Shown here piece by piece: positions 1-6,008 of a DNA stretch of 12,602 nucleotides. Numbering within the stretch: position 1 is the stretch's first letter; every line of letters starts with the position of its first letter. The stretch spans positions 1 to 12,602 of the forward strand of contig JAJDEK010000171.1 in the NCBI GenBank assembly GCA_029259875.1. The letters are read 5' to 3'. This DNA comes from Planctomycetaceae bacterium (GTDB lineage Bacteria; Planctomycetota; Planctomycetia; Planctomycetales; Planctomycetaceae). The translations under genes were made by a program, and so were the position numbers. Below the pieces are notes generated by a model, which was given only the letters and a program-made list of their open reading frames with translations, did not search any database and had not been told where the DNA came from.

Positions 1-169
1 AAATCATCAGTCAAACCTGAATGCGCGGTATGAAAAGAGTCGTGCTAGGAATTAGCTCTCATCAAGTTGTTATCTAGATGCAATTTAAGGAAATATACCA
101 AAGTCGTCAATAAGAGGTGTATTCTCTTGTACCTGCACAAGAAAATTATCACTAATTGAGGTGAAATTG

Positions 170-190
170 TTATTTGAGTGATTCAAATAA
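170..190. repeat. 8-bp inverted repeat upstream of the HAD gene
   Basis: Arms TTATTTGA (170-177) and TCAAATAA (183-190) are perfectly complementary around a 5-base loop. The site lies about 90 bases upstream of the HAD start, in AT-rich non-coding DNA. It could be an operator or the end of an upstream transcript. No clear T-tract follows, and nothing else in 1-280 was recognisable. Confidence 0.3.
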
Positions 191-280
191 ATCGCTTGTG
201 ATTCTGAGAATGATAACATACAACTCCGATAATTCATGTTAGTGTTATGAATAATTAAGCTATTTGCTGGGGATCGTACT

Positions 281-886
281 TTGATTCGTACCTTTTTATT
301 TGACATGGGAAATGTCCTCGCTTTTTTTTCACACGATAAAATGTGTGAACAAATGGGGCTTCTTTGCGGTCGATCCCGGTTTGAGATCCACTCGCTCCTT
401 ATTGATTCCGGCAAACAGTGGGAGTATGAACGAGGAAAACTGACTCCGACTGAATTTCACCACTGGTTTGAAGAAGCAGTGGGGCAATCAGTCGATGTTG
501 AAGCATTAGAGGTAGCCGGTTCAGATATTTTTGAACTGAATCGTTCGATTCTCCCTGTCTTGAATTCTCTGAAAGCCCAAGAATTCAGGTTAGTTCTATT
601 GTCAAATACCTGCGTTTCTCATTTCGAATATATCTGGAAGCAGTATGATGTGTTACAGCGATTTGATGATTATGTGACGTCATATGCGGCTGGTGCAATT
701 AAGCCAGAGCCTGCTATTTTTGATTATGCTCTGGAAAAGATTCAGTGTGCTCCCGAAGAGGCTTTTTATACAGACGATATACCCGACTATATAAAAGAAG
801 CCAGAAAGCTCGGAATTCAGGGAGAAGTCTTCACTGACACATCAACTTTGGTGGGACAACTGGCCCTACGTGGAGTTCGTGTGTGA
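281..886 (+). CDS. HAD-superfamily hydrolase (subfamily IA, YihX-like phosphatase)
   Basis: This is a predicted cytoplasmic phosphatase of 201 residues, a normal length for small HAD-IA enzymes. All four HAD motifs are visible. Motif I is FDMGNV with nucleophile D8; the usual second Asp is Gly (G10), as in the YihX 'FDxGNV' group. Motif II is LLSNT (S108, N109). Motif III is K141 in IKPEPAIF. Motif IV is the D165-D166 pair in FYTDDIPD. The helical cap lies between motifs I and II, roughly residues 15-90. The start is TTG at 281, preceded by GGGGA at 269-273 with a 7-base gap. The family acts on small phosphorylated metabolites such as sugar phosphates, but the substrate cannot be read from the sequence. 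The gene stands alone, with about 240 non-coding bases before the next gene and no obvious link to the pilus locus. Confidence 0.9.
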   Translation: MIRTFLFDMGNVLAFFSHDKMCEQMGLLCGRSRFEIHSLLIDSGKQWEYERGKLTPTEFHHWFEEAVGQSVDVEALEVAGSDIFELNRSILPVLNSLKAQEFRLVLLSNTCVSHFEYIWKQYDVLQRFDDYVTSYAAGAIKPEPAIFDYALEKIQCAPEEAFYTDDIPDYIKEARKLGIQGEVFTDTSTLVGQLALRGVRV

Positions 887-1126
887 AGATAACTGAAATC
901 GAAACTCCTTCAAAACAAATGCTTCTCGTTTAGAACATAGATGTTTACAGATTGATTAGATTTCTTATCCCTTCAGTTGTCGACTGGCCCCCACACAATT
1001 TCAGCGGAAGTTTATTGGAACATTGTTTGCGTTAATTTTTCAGGATCTAAGCGGAAGAATCTAAAATATGCTCGATTTTTCACGTAAAATAAGAACTTAC
1101 GTTATGTTTCATGAGTGGAAGGTATA

Positions 1127-2863
1127 ATGTCGGTCGATTCCCAGCCTGGTAGAATAGAGTCCATGACTCCCTTGGAAAAAAAGCGTTCATACCGAGATAT
1201 GCTTTCGTTAGGCTGGCCTCATTTAATAGCCTGTCTCTGGTTTTCGCTGATGTTTTTCTATTTTGGTAATGTCCATATTTTCTATTCGGATATCTGGGGA
1301 CATGTTTCTTACGGTAACTGGATCATTGAGTATCAATCATTACCACAGTACGACCCCTTTCTTCATTTGGCAGAAGGAGTTCGGTCTATAGATGCAGCAT
1401 GGTTGTCCCAGGTTATCTTTGCCAAAGTAAATGGGGCTCTGGGAGTACGCGGTTTATCTCATATTTTTGCGTTGACGGTATTCACGACCCATGTCCTGTT
1501 CTGGTTTGCATTCTACCTCAAATCCGGAAGAGTTGGCGTAAGTACGCTTGCCTCTTTTTTACTGGTAGTGATTGCCTCAAGCCGTATAGCGATTATCAGG
1601 CCGGAAATTTTTGGGACTTTATGTGTCGCGATTTTGCTTGTGATTATAGCTTGGTCAGAAAAGTATGACTCTTTGAAATCAAGTATATTGAGTACTGATG
1701 GCTCTGAAAAACAGGAGCAAAAAACGCCAACGACACTTTTGATTTCACTATACCTCGGTATTCCCCTCGTTTTTCTGGGGTGGGCCAACTTACATGGTTC
1801 ATTTGTCGTTGGGCTGGCGATTCTAGGTCTGCAATTCCTGGGAAGAGTCATTGAAGTGGCTTGGAAAACACGCAGTCTGGTTCAAGTCTGTACCGACAAA
1901 TGGGTGCGGCGCTGGTTAGTTGTAACAGAGTTGTCGGTATGTGGGGCACTTATGAATCCCTATCACATTGATCTGTTTATTAACTCTCTCACCTTCCCCC
2001 GGAATCCAAACTTAAAAGATGTTTTGGAATGGGAACCATTGGAATTTAGAGACGCAGAAGGCATTTGGTTTTGTTTGGCATGGGTCATAATGTTATTCCT
2101 CTATAGGCGTAGCCGTGAAGCCATTCGAATTGCAGATGTTTTGCGTGTGGGCCTATTGTCTCTGGCTGTGATTGTTGGTGTGCGAATGATTGGCTGGTTT
2201 TCAGTCATTTTTGTGTATGCAATGGTTCCTCACTTAACGAATGTCATCCCAAGAATGCGAGAGGATAAGCTTGATTTAGCGACGGGACAGCCAGAAAAAC
2301 TGTCATTCTGGGCTAGAAAATCACCCGTTATTACATCAGCTTGTCTTTTATCGATTTGGTTTGGTTTTGCCTTTTCCAATATAGCAACACCATTATTTGG
2401 AGGCACACCACGTGATCTGGACAAAATTTATAGTCAGGGAACCCCCAGAAAGTTAACGGAATTTCTCAAGGCTCATCCTCCAGAGGGACAAGTCTGGAAC
2501 CCCCAATGGTGGGGTGATTGGCTGGTTTGGGATGGTCCTCCTGATATGAAAGTCTTTATGACGACTAATGCCGTTCATCTTACACCTCCCCGTGTTTGGA
2601 AGGATTATCTGGGAATCGCACGGGCCATCCGTGGATGGCAGTCTGCAGCGGAAAAGTATGACGTATCCACGTTTATCGTGCACAAAGAAAAACAAGAAAA
2701 ACTTGATGAACAGGTTCGGAAATTAAAGGGATTCAAAGTAGTTTATGAAGACGATCTCAGCTTGGTCGTATCGCGCGAACCACAGTTGATTTCTGCAGCG
2801 AAGCATAAAAAGTCCCAACAGGAATCTACGACTTCCGAACCGGAAAACGAGGTGCAGCAGTGA
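1127..2863 (+). CDS. Polytopic membrane protein, GT-C glycosyltransferase-like
   Basis: The protein has 578 residues from the ATG at 1127, which follows GGAAGG (1117-1122). A GTG at 1115 in the same frame is possible but would overlap that ribosome binding site. A first membrane segment (about 34-52) leads into an extracytoplasmic loop with the pattern SDIWGHVSYGNWI then LPQYDPF (D55, W57, H59, D76). This is the first-loop signature of a large group of predicted GT-C membrane proteins, in which an Asp there serves as catalytic base. Several further hydrophobic segments run to about residue 415. A soluble C-terminal domain follows, with GQVWNPQWWGDWLVW and KVFMTTN motifs, and the last 25 residues are charged and low in complexity. 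By family analogy it would use a lipid-linked sugar donor; donor and acceptor are unknown. Its stop overlaps the start of the next gene by 4 bases, so the two are probably co-translated. Confidence 0.75.
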   Translation: MSVDSQPGRIESMTPLEKKRSYRDMLSLGWPHLIACLWFSLMFFYFGNVHIFYSDIWGHVSYGNWIIEYQSLPQYDPFLHLAEGVRSIDAAWLSQVIFAKVNGALGVRGLSHIFALTVFTTHVLFWFAFYLKSGRVGVSTLASFLLVVIASSRIAIIRPEIFGTLCVAILLVIIAWSEKYDSLKSSILSTDGSEKQEQKTPTTLLISLYLGIPLVFLGWANLHGSFVVGLAILGLQFLGRVIEVAWKTRSLVQVCTDKWVRRWLVVTELSVCGALMNPYHIDLFINSLTFPRNPNLKDVLEWEPLEFRDAEGIWFCLAWVIMLFLYRRSREAIRIADVLRVGLLSLAVIVGVRMIGWFSVIFVYAMVPHLTNVIPRMREDKLDLATGQPEKLSFWARKSPVITSACLLSIWFGFAFSNIATPLFGGTPRDLDKIYSQGTPRKLTEFLKAHPPEGQVWNPQWWGDWLVWDGPPDMKVFMTTNAVHLTPPRVWKDYLGIARAIRGWQSAAEKYDVSTFIVHKEKQEKLDEQVRKLKGFKVVYEDDLSLVVSREPQLISAAKHKKSQQESTTSEPENEVQQ

Positions 2864-4053
2864 TACAGGAGAAGACACCATTTCGAAAAAAATTGGGAGT
2901 AGCTGGTTTCCTCTGCTTTCATATCCTATTGGTGAGTGCTGCCATAGGCTGGGGAGCGGTCCGTTATCAGGAATGGCAGCAACAAAAAGAACTACCGGCA
3001 TTGCGCCTGAATCCACTCAAAGTCGTGCCACTTTATGATCGGCCGAAAATTGTTTCTGATGAGGATCTGGTTGAAGTGCTTTATAAGCTGCGACCTCAAT
3101 TCAGAGGAAAAGAGCCTCGAATTAATCACGTTGATCATGCCCTGCGATTTTGGGGAATCGAGTCAGTTTTTGAGGATCCCAAATGCCTTTCTGGTGTAGA
3201 AATGCGCGATCTCTTGCTAGACCACCGTCATTTTTTTCAAGTATGGGGAACAGAAACTAAGCCTCTGTTGGTTCGTAATCAATACGGAGTCAAGCCGCTT
3301 GTTCAACAAGGATTGGCTACTTCAAGTCATGAAGATCACACTTTGGCAACTCTGGCTGAAGTCGGAACGCCTGCGGATTTCCCTGTGGTGACTTCTGAGG
3401 GAGAAACCACCCTGGCAGCGATGATTCAAGAGACCTTGAGATCATTCAGTCTTAACCAGAAAGAGTATGAGTGGACCACCCTCGTATTTGCCTTATATTT
3501 CAATTCTGCTCATGATTGGATGACAACCGAAGGGCAATATGTCAATTTTGATCTAATAGCTGATCGGATAATGCGTCAACAGCCCACAAAAGGTGTTTGT
3601 TATGGAAATCATCGTTTACATGCCTTGGTGATGTTATTACGGGTAAATGAACAGACTCCTATTCTGACAAAAGAGGGACGGGAAAGGATCATTCAGTATC
3701 TGAAAAACATCACAAGTTTGCTGGTGAAAACGCAATCAGATGAGGGATTTTGGGATAAAAATTGGGATGGGACCAAACTGGATTTATCATCCGAAAAATT
3801 ATTTACACCCCGCGCTCGAAGAGTACTGGCAACAGGCCATGCCATGGAATGGTGGTCTTTGGCACCGGAAGAGGTTCTTCCCCCCGACGAGACACTCCAA
3901 AAGGCAGGCCATTGGCTTGTCAGTACTATTAAGAAAATGTCTGCGTCCGAAATAAAAAGCAGTTATACGTTTCTTTCGCATGCAGGGCGTGCCTTGGCTC
4001 TATGGAGAGGAAAGTTTCCATCTCAAATCGACTTGTCATCAGACGCAAAATAA
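2860..4053 (+). CDS. Membrane-anchored hypothetical protein, alpha-toroid-like
   Basis: The protein has 397 residues and starts at a GTG that overlaps the previous stop (GTGA). GAGG lies 7 bases upstream (2849-2852). A short basic N-terminus and a hydrophobic segment (about residues 12-31) look like an uncleaved signal anchor, placing the rest outside the cytoplasm. The body is mostly helical. Around residues 245-332 it carries conserved-looking patches: YGNHRLHAL (H251, H254), DEGFW (294-298) and ATGHAMEWW (H327, E330). This Gly/His/Trp-rich arrangement recalls (alpha/alpha)-barrel proteins of the prenyltransferase or terpene-cyclase toroid type. I see no catalytic signature that assigns a reaction, so the function is unknown. 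Tight coupling to the upstream GT-C-like protein suggests a shared role in envelope or glycan handling; that is inference. Confidence 0.75.
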   Translation: MIQEKTPFRKKLGVAGFLCFHILLVSAAIGWGAVRYQEWQQQKELPALRLNPLKVVPLYDRPKIVSDEDLVEVLYKLRPQFRGKEPRINHVDHALRFWGIESVFEDPKCLSGVEMRDLLLDHRHFFQVWGTETKPLLVRNQYGVKPLVQQGLATSSHEDHTLATLAEVGTPADFPVVTSEGETTLAAMIQETLRSFSLNQKEYEWTTLVFALYFNSAHDWMTTEGQYVNFDLIADRIMRQQPTKGVCYGNHRLHALVMLLRVNEQTPILTKEGRERIIQYLKNITSLLVKTQSDEGFWDKNWDGTKLDLSSEKLFTPRARRVLATGHAMEWWSLAPEEVLPPDETLQKAGHWLVSTIKKMSASEIKSSYTFLSHAGRALALWRGKFPSQIDLSSDAK

Positions 4054-4134
4054 AAATGTGTCGAGTGTGCTCAATTCGTCTGATGCTCCCTTCTAAATCG
4101 CTTCGTCTCAATGCTTGAGGCAGTTTTTGAATAT

Positions 4135-4163
4135 TGCCAGCTGAGATTCCATTTCAGCTGGCA
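4135..4163. terminator. Perfect 10-bp hairpin after the 1127-4053 operon
   Basis: Arms TGCCAGCTGA (4135-4144) and TCAGCTGGCA (4154-4163) pair perfectly around a 9-base loop, 82 bases after the upstream stop codon. The position suits a transcription end for the two-gene operon. No T-tract follows, so it may act as a processing or 3'-stabilising structure, or as a protein-binding palindrome, rather than as a classic intrinsic terminator. Confidence 0.45.
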
Positions 4164-4179
4164 TGTGCACCAAAGATTA

Positions 4180-4215
4180 CACTGGGTTTCAATTTGTTAA
4201 CTTTTGGAAACAGTG
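4180..4215. promoter_or_regulatory. Imperfect inverted repeat, candidate activator site
   Basis: CACTG-gg-TTTC (4180-4190) pairs with GAAACAGTG (4207-4215) apart from a two-base bulge. The centre is about 215 bases upstream of the start site predicted for the pilin 1 promoter, within the range of enhancer sites for sigma-54 activators. The right arm contains GGAAACAG (4206-4213), which resembles GGGAACAG in the inverted repeat upstream of pilin 3. Function is inferred only. Confidence 0.25.
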
Positions 4216-4332
4216 CTTGCGGCTTTCTATTTTCGAATATCACTGTGCCGGATTTTGACTTAAATGAGCTTGATTAGTCACCGGTTGCTGATTTTAGGGA
4301 CTGGTACTCAAAAAGCATCTTGAAAAAGTAGT

Positions 4333-4378
4333 CGAAAAATACATTGTGGAGTGAAAATACGAAAAATATGTATTGTGG
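4333..4378. repeat. Tandem direct repeat just upstream of the pilin 1 promoter
   Basis: CGAAAAATA followed by CATTGTGG (4333-4349) recurs as CGAAAAATATG followed by TATTGTGG (4360-4378), 27 bases apart. The pair ends 7 bases before the sigma-54 -24 element. Such placement could mark binding sites for an activator or a DNA-bending protein, but it is closer to the promoter than usual enhancer sites. Confidence 0.35.
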
Positions 4379-4385
4379 GTCGAAA

Positions 4386-4401
4386 TGGCACATTGTCTGC
4401 T
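4386..4401 (+). promoter_or_regulatory. Sigma-54 (-24/-12) promoter for pilin 1
   Basis: TGGCAC (4386-4391), a 5-base spacer, then CTGCT (4397-4401) match the sigma-54 consensus TGGCAC-N5-TTGCW at all but one position. The invariant GG (4387-4388) and GC (4399-4400) are exactly 10 bases apart. The predicted start is near 4412, giving a leader of about 114 bases before pilin 1. A sigma-54 activator gene lies at the other end of the pilus locus. The pattern is seen in the sequence; promoter activity is inferred. Confidence 0.75.
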
Positions 4402-4411
4402 CTCTCATCTG

Positions 4412-4520
4412 GAGTGTCTGCGCGGGGCGTGTGCAGACACGTTAATTTACTCGGATGTTGATTACTACATGTTCTTGTAGTGCATCCAGTGAACATTAAC
4501 CATCTGATTAATGTTAGGAG
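4412..4520 (+). promoter_or_regulatory. Structured 5' leader of the pilin 1 mRNA
   Basis: A hairpin begins 2 bases after the predicted transcript start: GTGTCTGCGC (4414-4423) with GTGCAGACAC (4431-4440), ten pairs including one G-U. GTTAAT (4441-4446) can then pair with ATTAAC (4495-4500), enclosing a two-tier hairpin (4453-4457 with 4483-4487; 4464-4469 with 4476-4481). Alternatively AACATTAA (4492-4499) pairs with TTAATGTT (4508-4515), directly against the ribosome binding site AGGAG (4516-4520). The two pairings share 4495-4499 and exclude each other. The first hairpin may protect the 5' end. The switch-like part may tune translation. No known riboswitch class was recognised. Confidence 0.45.
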
Positions 4521-4525
4521 TACGA

Positions 4526-4852
4526 ATGAAGATGTTTCAGCAGTTTTGGAGTGATGAAAGTGGTTTCGTCGTTTCAACAGAACTAGTGCTGATTGCTACT
4601 GTGTTGGTTCTCGGTATGGTTGTCGGGCTAACTACACTTCGCGATCAGGTAATTGCAGAACTTGCAGACGTTGCAGCTGCATTCTCAAACAGCAACCAGA
4701 GCTATTCCTTCACTGGAATTACGGGCCACTCATCAAGTACGGCTGGTTCTGTGTTTATTGACAACCTCGATTTTTGTGATCAGAACGTTGATCCAAACGG
4801 GTTAGATCCTCACTGTATCGCTATTGTCGCAGCTGAAAACGAAGGCCCATAG
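4526..4852 (+). CDS. Flp-type prepilin 1
   Basis: This is a 108-residue prepilin-like protein, presumably the major Tad/Flp pilus subunit or one of two. The ATG at 4526 is chosen because TTAGGAG (4514-4520) lies 5 bases upstream and because the N-terminus then matches pilin 2; an in-frame ATG at 4511 would sit before that site. A 13-residue leader (FWSDESG) is followed by FVVSTEL and a hydrophobic helix (about 14-35). Prepilin peptidase would cut after G13, which places the conserved Glu at +6 instead of the usual +5 of Flp. After the helix comes RDQV, then QSYSFTGITGHSSSTAGSVF and a C-terminal part with C84 and C97, possibly a disulfide loop. It is about two-thirds identical to pilin 2 by hand alignment. 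A sigma-54 promoter and structured leader lie upstream and a stem-loop downstream. Many Flp pilins are shorter (about 50-80 residues). Confidence 0.88.
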   Translation: MKMFQQFWSDESGFVVSTELVLIATVLVLGMVVGLTTLRDQVIAELADVAAAFSNSNQSYSFTGITGHSSSTAGSVFIDNLDFCDQNVDPNGLDPHCIAIVAAENEGP

Positions 4853-4898
4853 TTAATTATAGGTTTTCAAGTACGCATTGAGCGAGGCTAAGAGGAAT

Positions 4899-4946
4899 CA
4901 ACCATGTTTTATGGGTATTTTCCCTATGGTTGTTGTTTAATTTTCG
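4899..4946 (+). terminator. Stem-loop after pilin 1 (attenuator or 3' stabiliser)
   Basis: CAACCAT (4899-4905) pairs with ATGGTTG (4926-4932), with an inner GGG/CCC (4913-4915 with 4922-4924), followed by a T-rich stretch to 4946. The same structure recurs after pilin 2. I see no promoter for pilin 2, so pilin 2 probably depends on read-through, and the structure would set the ratio of the two pilins. Confidence 0.55.
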
Positions 4947-4963
4947 TATCAAAATGTTTAAAC

Positions 4964-4982
4964 GAGCTGTGTAATGCAGCTC
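4964..4982 (+). repeat. Small hairpin before the pilin 2 ribosome binding site
   Basis: GAGCTG (4964-4969) and CAGCTC (4977-4982) pair around a 7-base loop, 12 bases before AAGGAG (4995-5000). It may protect or expose the ribosome binding site after processing of the upstream transcript. Confidence 0.3.
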
Positions 4983-5005
4983 ACAAAAATTAATAAGGAG
5001 TTAGG

Positions 5006-5335
5006 ATGAACATGCTTACTAAGTTCTGGAATGATGAGGCAGGTTTTGTTGTCTCGTCAGAACTCGTGTTAATCGGCACCATTCTTGTATTGGGTGTTGT
5101 CGTTGGATTGGCTACCGTTCGTGATCAAGTTGTTCAAGAATTGGGTGACCTTGCTTTAGCAATTTCAAACATTAATCAAAGCTACAGTTTTTCGGGAGTT
5201 ACCGGGCACACATCCAGCACAGCTGGTTCAGTGTTCGCTGACCAACTCGACTTCTGTGATTCAAACTTAGATCCAGCTAACGCTGAACCTGCTTGTATTA
5301 GCGTTCAGATCGCAGCTGAAAACGAAGGCCCCTAG
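5006..5335 (+). CDS. Flp-type prepilin 2 (tandem duplicate of pilin 1)
   Basis: The protein has 109 residues; ATG at 5006 follows AAGGAG (4995-5000) with a 5-base gap. Its layout is that of pilin 1: leader FWNDEAG cleavable after G13, FVVSSEL with Glu at +6, hydrophobic helix 14-35, RDQV, QSYSFSGVTGH then TSSTAGSVF, C84 and C97 in the same positions, and an identical AAENEGP end. Residue differences are spread throughout while the helix, the Ser/Thr-Gly block and the cysteines are kept, which points to two functional subunits rather than a decaying copy. The duplication includes the downstream stem-loop. No sigma-54 site was found in 4853-5005, so expression probably comes from the pilin 1 promoter. 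It could be a second major subunit or an alternative one. Confidence 0.88.
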   Translation: MNMLTKFWNDEAGFVVSSELVLIGTILVLGVVVGLATVRDQVVQELGDLALAISNINQSYSFSGVTGHTSSTAGSVFADQLDFCDSNLDPANAEPACISVQIAAENEGP

Positions 5336-5382
5336 TTTATTATGGGTTTTCAAGCCGCGCATTCAGCAAGGCTAAGAGGAAT

Positions 5383-5416
5383 CAACCGTCTTTAGTGGGA
5401 ATTTTCCCTGCGGTTG
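5383..5416 (+). terminator. Stem-loop after pilin 2, homologous to that after pilin 1
   Basis: CAACCG (5383-5388) pairs with CGGTTG (5411-5416), with inner GGGA/TCCC (5397-5400 with 5405-5408). The preceding 18 bases beginning GGCTAAGAGG are identical to those after pilin 1 (4886-4903 and 5370-5387). Relative to the first copy, one A-T pair has become G-C, preserving the stem. The following bases are AT-rich but not a clean T-tract, so termination may be partial. Confidence 0.5.
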
Positions 5417-5433
5417 TAATTTAAACTTATAGA

Positions 5434-5465
5434 TCTGTTCCCGGGGACGCCCACCTGGGAACAGA
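5434..5465. promoter_or_regulatory. 9-bp inverted repeat, candidate activator site or terminator
   Basis: TCTGTTCCC (5434-5442) and GGGAACAGA (5457-5465) are perfectly complementary around a 14-base GC-rich loop. The centre lies about 76 bases upstream of the start predicted for the pilin 3 promoter, a plausible place for a sigma-54 activator site. A T5 run at 5477-5481 is too far away for a standard terminator, but transcript termination after pilin 2 remains an alternative. Confidence 0.4.
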
Positions 5466-5498
5466 CTATCTGAACATTTTTGTAAGTCGGACACTCTT

Positions 5499-5514
5499 AG
5501 GCACATAAGATGCA
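5499..5514 (+). promoter_or_regulatory. Sigma-54-like promoter for pilin 3
   Basis: AGGCAC (5499-5504), spacer ATAAG, then ATGCA (5510-5514) has the invariant GG (5500-5501) and GC (5512-5513) separated by exactly 10 bases, with one mismatch to consensus in each element. The predicted start is near 5525, 67 bases before the pilin 3 ATG. The match is weaker than at pilin 1, but the position, immediately before a pilin gene, supports it. Confidence 0.5.
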
Positions 5515-5591
5515 TAGTACTTACAGATGCATAATATTAGTGTTTTTGAGAGTATCGGCTACAACATAAAGTCTGGTCAGGATAAGTGGGA

Positions 5592-5885
5592 ATGAGAATT
5601 GCTCGTCAATTTTGGAATGATGAAGGTGGTAGCGTTTCGCCCATTGCGACTATCTTAATTATCACGATGCTAGTGTTGGGGATAATACCAGGGCTTGTGA
5701 CTTTTAGAGATCAAGTCGTTCAAAAATTTGGTGATACTGCTGTCGCTCTGGAAAGTCTAGACCAGTCTTATAGTTTTACTGTTAACGGTGTTGACAGTGA
5801 GTATGTGGATACAAATCCAGTAATTGATCCTGTAGGAGATGCACCAGCTGGTTTGGATTTGACGATTCCAGCAACTGGTGAATAG
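5592..5885 (+). CDS. Divergent Flp-type prepilin 3 lacking the conserved Glu
   Basis: The protein has 97 residues from the ATG at 5592; AGGA (5579-5582) lies 9 bases upstream, and a GTG at 5586 is an alternative start. The N-terminus aligns without gaps to pilins 1 and 2: FWNDEGG leader with G13, hydrophobic helix to about residue 35, LVLG, GL, RDQVV and QSYSF at 58-62. The aligned Glu is replaced by Ala (A19), Pro occurs at 17 and 33, and the C-terminal half has no cysteine and is otherwise unlike the other two. In type IV pilins and type II pseudopilins this Glu guides subunit assembly, and the subunit that lacks it (GspK) sits at the tip. A minor or tip pilin is therefore a reasonable inference. 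It has its own sigma-54-like promoter and its 3' end forms a terminator. Confidence 0.8.
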   Translation: MRIARQFWNDEGGSVSPIATILIITMLVLGIIPGLVTFRDQVVQKFGDTAVALESLDQSYSFTVNGVDSEYVDTNPVIDPVGDAPAGLDLTIPATGE

Positions 5886-5920
5886 ATCTAGCATATTAGT
5901 TGTTGGAAATATTTTTTTTT
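5866..5920 (+). terminator. Intrinsic terminator between pilin 3 and cpaB
   Basis: Bases 5866-5875 (TTCCAGCAAC) pair with 5899-5908 (GTTGTTGGAA) in a 10-bp stem with one G-U pair, extendable by a T-A pair. A run of nine T residues (5912-5920) starts 3 bases later. The stem includes the end of the pilin 3 reading frame and the stop codon lies in the loop. It would end the abundant pilin transcripts before the assembly genes. Confidence 0.6.
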
Positions 5921-6008
5921 GTTGAATGTGGTTCATTGGTGTTCTTACACTGATACAAAAGTGAATCCAAAAAAGTTTCATATTCTAAAGATTTCAGGGA
6001 AGTTAAGC

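Noticed and set aside
85..414. Open frame of 109 codons on the - strand
   Set aside because: It overlaps the clear HAD N-terminus with its motif I, and its composition is not protein-like.
4308..4577. Open frame of 89 codons on the - strand
   Set aside because: It overlaps the sigma-54 promoter, the leader structures and the start of pilin 1, has no ribosome binding site, and its product resembles no protein family I know.
4853..5005. Search for a sigma-54 site in front of pilin 2
   Set aside because: None of the GG dinucleotides I checked on the + strand here is followed by GC at 10-base spacing (the closest, at 4862, has an 11-base spacer), so I do not call a promoter.
5919..6008. Upstream TTG start for cpaB
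   Set aside because: It lies inside the T-tract of a terminator, has no ribosome binding site, and would put 30 polar residues before the signal anchor.
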